The translations under genes and the position numbers were made by a program. Positions 60,440 to 64,000 of a DNA stretch of 64,000 nt are shown here, piece by piece. Every line of letters starts with the position of its first letter. Position 1 is the stretch's first letter. The notes beneath the pieces were generated by a model. The model was not told where the DNA came from. It worked only from the letters and a program-made list of their open reading frames with translations, and did not search any database. Where the stretch lies: NCBI GenBank assembly GCA_023382435.1, contig JAHDVS010000006.1:41130-105129 (forward strand), written 5' to 3'. This DNA is from Thermoleophilia bacterium. Its GTDB lineage: Bacteria; Actinomycetota; Thermoleophilia; Gaiellales; Gaiellaceae.

Positions 60440-62028
60440 CGCTCGATCTTCTCATCCGCGACGGCCGCGTGATCGACGGGGCCGGCAACCCCTGGTTCCA
60501 CGCCGACGTCGGCGTCCGCGCCGGGCGGATCGAGGCGGTCGGCCGGCTGGCCGGCGCGGCCGCCGCCCGCACGATCGACGCGGACGGGCTCGTCGTCTGC
60601 CCGGGCTTCGTCGACATGCACACCCACTCGGACCTCCAGCTGCTTTCCAATCCGCCCCACGAGGCGAAAGTGCGCCAGGGCGTCACGCTCGACGTGCTCG
60701 GCCAGGACGGGCTCTCCTACGCCCCGGTCACGGATGGGACGCTCGCCGAGCTGCGGGTCGCGCTCGCGGGCTGGAACGAGGATCCGCCCGGCTTCGACTG
60801 GGACTGGCGCAGCGTCGGGGAGTACCTCGACCGCCTCGACCGCGGCATCGCGATCAACGCCTGCTACCTCGTCCCCCACGGCACCGTGCGGATGCTCGCG
60901 ATGGGCCTCGACGACCGCGCGCCCACCGACGCCGAGCTCGCCGAGATGAAGCGGCTCGTGCGCGAGGGGATCGAGCAGGGAGCCGTCGGCCTCTCCTCGG
61001 GGCTCACCTACGCGCCGGGCATGTACGCGACCGACGACGAGCTCGTCGAGCTCTGCTCCGTCCTGCGCGACACGGGCGGCTACTACACGCCCCATCACAG
61101 AAACTACGGCTCCCACTCGCTCGAGGCCTACCGCGCCTGCATCGAGATCGTCCGGCGCGCCCGCGTCCCGCTCCACTACGCGCACGCGCACCTCGGCTTC
61201 CCGGTCAACCGCGGCAAGGCTCCGGAGCTGCTCGCGATGATCGACGCGGCCAGGCGCGACGGGCTCGACGTGACGATGGACACCTACCCCTACCTCGCCG
61301 GCAACACGTACCTGCACGCCTACCTGCCGGGCTGGGTGCTCGCCGGCGGCCCCGAGGAGGCGATCGCCCGGCTGCGCGACCCCGAGCTGCGCGAGCGGAT
61401 CCGGATCGAGTTGGAGGAGACCGGCTCCGACGGGGCGCACGGGGTGCCGATCGACTGGCCCTCCCACGTGATCAGCGGCACCGCGAGCCCCGAGAACGCC
61501 CGCTGGGTCGGCAAGACAGTCGCCGACGCGGCGGCGGAGGCCGGCAAGCGGCCGATCGACTTCTACTGCGAGCTCGTCGCCGACGACCGGCTCGGGGCGG
61601 CGGTCGTGTCCCACATCGGCAACGAGGAGAACGTGCGCGCGATCATGCAGCACCCGGCGCACATGGCCGGAAGCGACGGCATCCTCGTCGGCGAGCGGCC
61701 GCACCCGCGCGGCTGGGGGACGTTCCCGCGCTACCTCGCCGTCTACGTACGTGAGCTCGGGATCCTCACCTGGGAGCAGGCGATCCGCAAGCTGACATCC
61801 CTGCCCGCGCAGCGCCTCGGCTTCCCGGACCGCGGCCTCGTCAGGCCCGGGATGGCGGCCGACCTTGTCTGCCTCGACCCCGAGACCGTCCGCGACACCG
61901 CCACCTACGAGGAGCCGAGGAGCTTCCCCGAAGGGATTCCATACGTGGCGGTCAACGGCAGGCTCGTCGTCGACGAGGGTCGCCACACCGGCGATCTGCC
62001 GGGAGGGGCGCTCCGCTTCGGCCGCTGA
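60436..62028 (+). CDS. N-acyl-D-amino-acid deacylase-family amidohydrolase
   Basis: A 530-residue relative of the enzyme at 51381. It has His62 and His64 in FVDMHTHSD. The bridging cysteine position reads VLGQDGLSYAP, so Cys is replaced by Asp (Asp91). Later HRNYGSHS, YAHAHLG and AGSDGILVG motifs are present. It may therefore use a different metal arrangement or substrate, for example a different N-acyl group. Its ATG overlaps the SDR stop. Confidence 0.83.
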   Translation: MTLDLLIRDGRVIDGAGNPWFHADVGVRAGRIEAVGRLAGAAAARTIDADGLVVCPGFVDMHTHSDLQLLSNPPHEAKVRQGVTLDVLGQDGLSYAPVTDGTLAELRVALAGWNEDPPGFDWDWRSVGEYLDRLDRGIAINACYLVPHGTVRMLAMGLDDRAPTDAELAEMKRLVREGIEQGAVGLSSGLTYAPGMYATDDELVELCSVLRDTGGYYTPHHRNYGSHSLEAYRACIEIVRRARVPLHYAHAHLGFPVNRGKAPELLAMIDAARRDGLDVTMDTYPYLAGNTYLHAYLPGWVLAGGPEEAIARLRDPELRERIRIELEETGSDGAHGVPIDWPSHVISGTASPENARWVGKTVADAAAEAGKRPIDFYCELVADDRLGAAVVSHIGNEENVRAIMQHPAHMAGSDGILVGERPHPRGWGTFPRYLAVYVRELGILTWEQAIRKLTSLPAQRLGFPDRGLVRPGMAADLVCLDPETVRDTATYEEPRSFPEGIPYVAVNGRLVVDEGRHTGDLPGGALRFGR

Positions 62029-62035
62029 TCGAGGC

Positions 62036-63268
62036 TCAGCGCTCGTGCGCCGCCGCGATCGCCTCGCGGATCCGGTCGAGCACGACGAGCGGCGCGAAGC
62101 CGTAGTGGTAGAGGTCGACTCGCTCGAGCCCGAGTTCGCGCGCGAGCGCGAGCTTCTCGGCGAGGTTCGCCGTCGAGTCGCAGTCGGGCAGCATCGGGCG
62201 CATCGCCGCCGCGAGCGTCCCGTCCGCCGGGAGCGCGGCGCGGTACGCGTCGAGATCGAGCCGGATCCGCTGCGGGTCGGCCGCGTAGGCGATCGCCTCG
62301 AGCGAGCCGCAGGCCCGACCGACTTGCTCGGGATCGACGCCGAGCAGCCAGGCGATCTCGGTCGACGGGCCGCCCGTGGGTCGGCCGTCCGCGTAGCCCT
62401 TGATCGCGCCGGACGCGTCCATGAAGGAGAGCGTCGCTCCCTCGGCGGCCGCCGCTGCGGCGACCTCGCCGGCGAGCGTCGCCACCGTCCGGTCGCGCGC
62501 GTCGAGGTAGGCGCCGAGCTCGCCGCCGGCGAGCGCGCGCGCCTGCTCGCGGGAGAGCTCGGTGCTTGCGTCCTCGCCCCCGTCGAAGACCCGTTGGATC
62601 TCCTCGCGGGCGAAGCGATGCACGCCGGCCGCGTCCACGCCCGCCGCCGCCGCCGCCGCGAGGCAGTGCCGGCAGAAGCAGAGGCCGAGCAGGAAGCGCG
62701 TCCGCGCGCCCAGGTGGAGGAAGTAGCGCTCGTGGTGGTAGCTGTGCTCGAGCGGGTGGTAGTGGAGTGACTCGGCCACGATCGTCCTCATCCCGAGCCG
62801 CCCGATGTCGCCGGCGAGCGCCGCCGCGTAGGCGCGCACGTCCGGGTTCGCCGGGCACAGCTCGGTCAGGCAGGGGTCGCCGAACGCGGTGCGCTCCGCG
62901 TGCTCCTCGCTGCCTCCGACCGTCCAGTCCGTGTGCAGGAAGACCGTCCAGGCGTTGACAGCGAGCCCCCGCGCGGCCGCCCGCTCGCACAGCGCCGCGA
63001 GCACGTCCGTCTCGCGGGCGAGGGCGCCCACGCGCGGCTGGATCGCCAGGCCGCGGTAGCGGGCCGGGTCGGGGCGGAAGTAGGTGACCCCGCCCTCGAG
63101 GAAGCGAAGCTTGCGTACCGGGTTGTGCGGGAACAGATCGCGTGCCTCGTGGTAGACCGCGGCGACCGTGACGCCGTCGAGCCCGGCCCGGTTCTGCACG
63201 TTGTCGAGCACGGCATCCATGCCTTCGTCGTGCAGGTCGGTCGCGAACGCGAAGATGCAGATGTCCAC
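62036..63268 (-). CDS. Unknown protein, possibly a TIM-barrel hydrolase
   Basis: A 410-residue soluble protein starting DICIFAFATDLHDEGMDAVL. It contains AWTVFLHTDW, SLHYHPLEHSYHH and a cysteine cluster CFCRHC at roughly 205-210. Many short strand-helix units suggest a barrel fold, and the HYHP/HHER region may bind metal. No family was recognised. GTG 63268 is the first likely start and there is no ribosome binding site. It is divergent from the MlrC gene, 56 bp away, so both may share a control region. Confidence 0.55.
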   Translation of the reverse strand: MDICIFAFATDLHDEGMDAVLDNVQNRAGLDGVTVAAVYHEARDLFPHNPVRKLRFLEGGVTYFRPDPARYRGLAIQPRVGALARETDVLAALCERAAARGLAVNAWTVFLHTDWTVGGSEEHAERTAFGDPCLTELCPANPDVRAYAAALAGDIGRLGMRTIVAESLHYHPLEHSYHHERYFLHLGARTRFLLGLCFCRHCLAAAAAAGVDAAGVHRFAREEIQRVFDGGEDASTELSREQARALAGGELGAYLDARDRTVATLAGEVAAAAAAEGATLSFMDASGAIKGYADGRPTGGPSTEIAWLLGVDPEQVGRACGSLEAIAYAADPQRIRLDLDAYRAALPADGTLAAAMRPMLPDCDSTANLAEKLALARELGLERVDLYHYGFAPLVVLDRIREAIAAAHER

Positions 63269-63324
63269 GCTGCGATGATTCAACCATGCCGTCCGGAGGT
63301 CTGACAACCGCCAGGGGTCTCCCG

Positions 63325-64000
63325 TGACCCTGCGGCTCGGAATCGCCGGGATCTGGCACGAGACGAGCACGTTCGTTCCCGGCGAGACGACGCTCGCCGA
63401 CTTCGAGGCGTACGGGCTCGCCGACGGGCCGGAGGCGATGCGCCGGCTCTTCGAGGGGACGGCGACCGAGGTCGGGGGCGCGCTCGAGGCGTGCGCCGCG
63501 CTCGGCCTCGAGGCCGTGCCCTGCTTCTGGGCGGGCGCGGTCCCCGGGCCGACCGTCGCTGCGAGGGCGTGGGCCGAGCTTCGCGGGCGGCTGCTTCGCC
63601 AGCTCGAGCGGGCGCTCCCGCTCGACGGGCTCGTGCTCGCGCTGCACGGCGCGCTCGTCGCCGCGGGCAGCGACGACGCCGAGTCCGAGCTGCTCGCGGC
63701 CGTGCGCGAGCGGGTCGGCTCGATCCCGATCGCGGTCGTGCTCGACCTCCACGGTAACCCCGGCGACGGGCTGATCGAGGGCTCCGACATCCTGCTCGCG
63801 TACAACACCTACCCTCACGTCGACGCGGCGGAGCGGGCGGCCGCCGCGGTCGGGCTGCTGGCCGAGACGATCGAGGGCTCGCTCGCTCCCGTCGTGGCCG
63901 GGCGGCGTGTGCCCGTGCTCTCCTGCCCGCTCGCCCAGGCGACGGACGCGGAGCCGATGGCGGGCCTGCTCCGCTCGGCGCGCCGGCTCGAGGCGCGCCC
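63325..64000 (+). CDS. M81-family MlrC-like metallopeptidase (truncated by window end)
   Basis: The first 225 residues of an MlrC-type protein, known from the breakdown of linearised microcystin. It starts GIAGIWHETSTFVPG, followed by LHGALVA and VLDLHGNPGDG, which are characteristic M81 motifs with likely metal-binding His residues. The role outside microcystin degraders is unclear; members are common near D-amino acid or creatine-like catabolic genes. GTG 63325 is chosen. The C-terminal part lies beyond the window. Confidence 0.88.

Overview
The window is very GC-rich, densely coded DNA from an actinobacterium. It most resembles deep-branching soil lineages such as Thermoleophilia (Gaiellales/Solirubrobacterales), but that placement is an inference from gene content, GC bias and gene order, not from a database search. 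Supporting signs are GTG/TTG starts throughout, stop/start overlaps (ATGA, GTGA, TGATG), an F420-type luciferase-like oxidoreductase, a phosphofructokinase with pyrophosphate-type residues, and many -10 hexamers lying only 6-12 nt before start codons, as expected for leaderless mRNAs. No rRNA, CRISPR array, phage or insertion sequence was seen.

The left third (1-29464) is mostly housekeeping. A tightly overlapping + strand run encodes MtaB (partial), a HIT protein, YqeY, PhoH, YbeY, a DgkA-PAP2 fusion, cytidine deaminase and Era. Next come an M3-like metallopeptidase, a TrpC-like pseudoenzyme preceded by a tiny ORF, phosphofructokinase, tRNA-Leu(CAA), a branched-chain amino acid-type ABC transporter (binding protein convergent with livHMGF), a GNAT enzyme, polA, rpsA, coaE, a lytic transglycosylase, a subtilase, uvrB, a VapBC-type pair, a divergent phosphoesterase/GH3 pair, two small membrane proteins, and an E1 alpha/E1 beta dehydrogenase operon carrying a free-standing lipoyl domain instead of a full E2.

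The right half (29603-64000) is a catabolic island for peptides, N-acyl compounds and D-amino acids. One + strand run holds an M28 peptidase, an M24 peptidase, a cysteine-bearing protein of unknown role, both subunits of 2-amino-4-oxopentanoate thiolase (OrtA/OrtB), an XRE-cupin regulator, an EthD-like protein and an HDAC-family deacetylase. A second complete branched-chain-type ABC transporter follows, overlapping or abutting an M20 deacylase, an amidase and a metal-dependent amidohydrolase, then an enolase-superfamily enzyme and a Gfo/Idh oxidoreductase. Further right are a CocE-like hydrolase and second amidase on the minus strand, then D-aminoacylase, a luciferase-like oxidoreductase, Gfo/Idh, an RraA-like aldolase, RidA, an amidohydrolase, Gfo/Idh, a D-serine dehydratase-like enzyme (minus), an SDR, a second D-aminoacylase, an unknown protein and a partial MlrC-type M81 peptidase.

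The island reads as import of amino acid-like substrates followed by removal of acyl/amide groups, redox and lyase steps, and thiolytic cleavage to alanine plus acetyl-CoA. The most interesting leads are the OrtAB cluster without the rest of the ornithine pathway, a palindromic repeat family that contains or abuts gene stop codons, and the recurrent leaderless promoter geometry.
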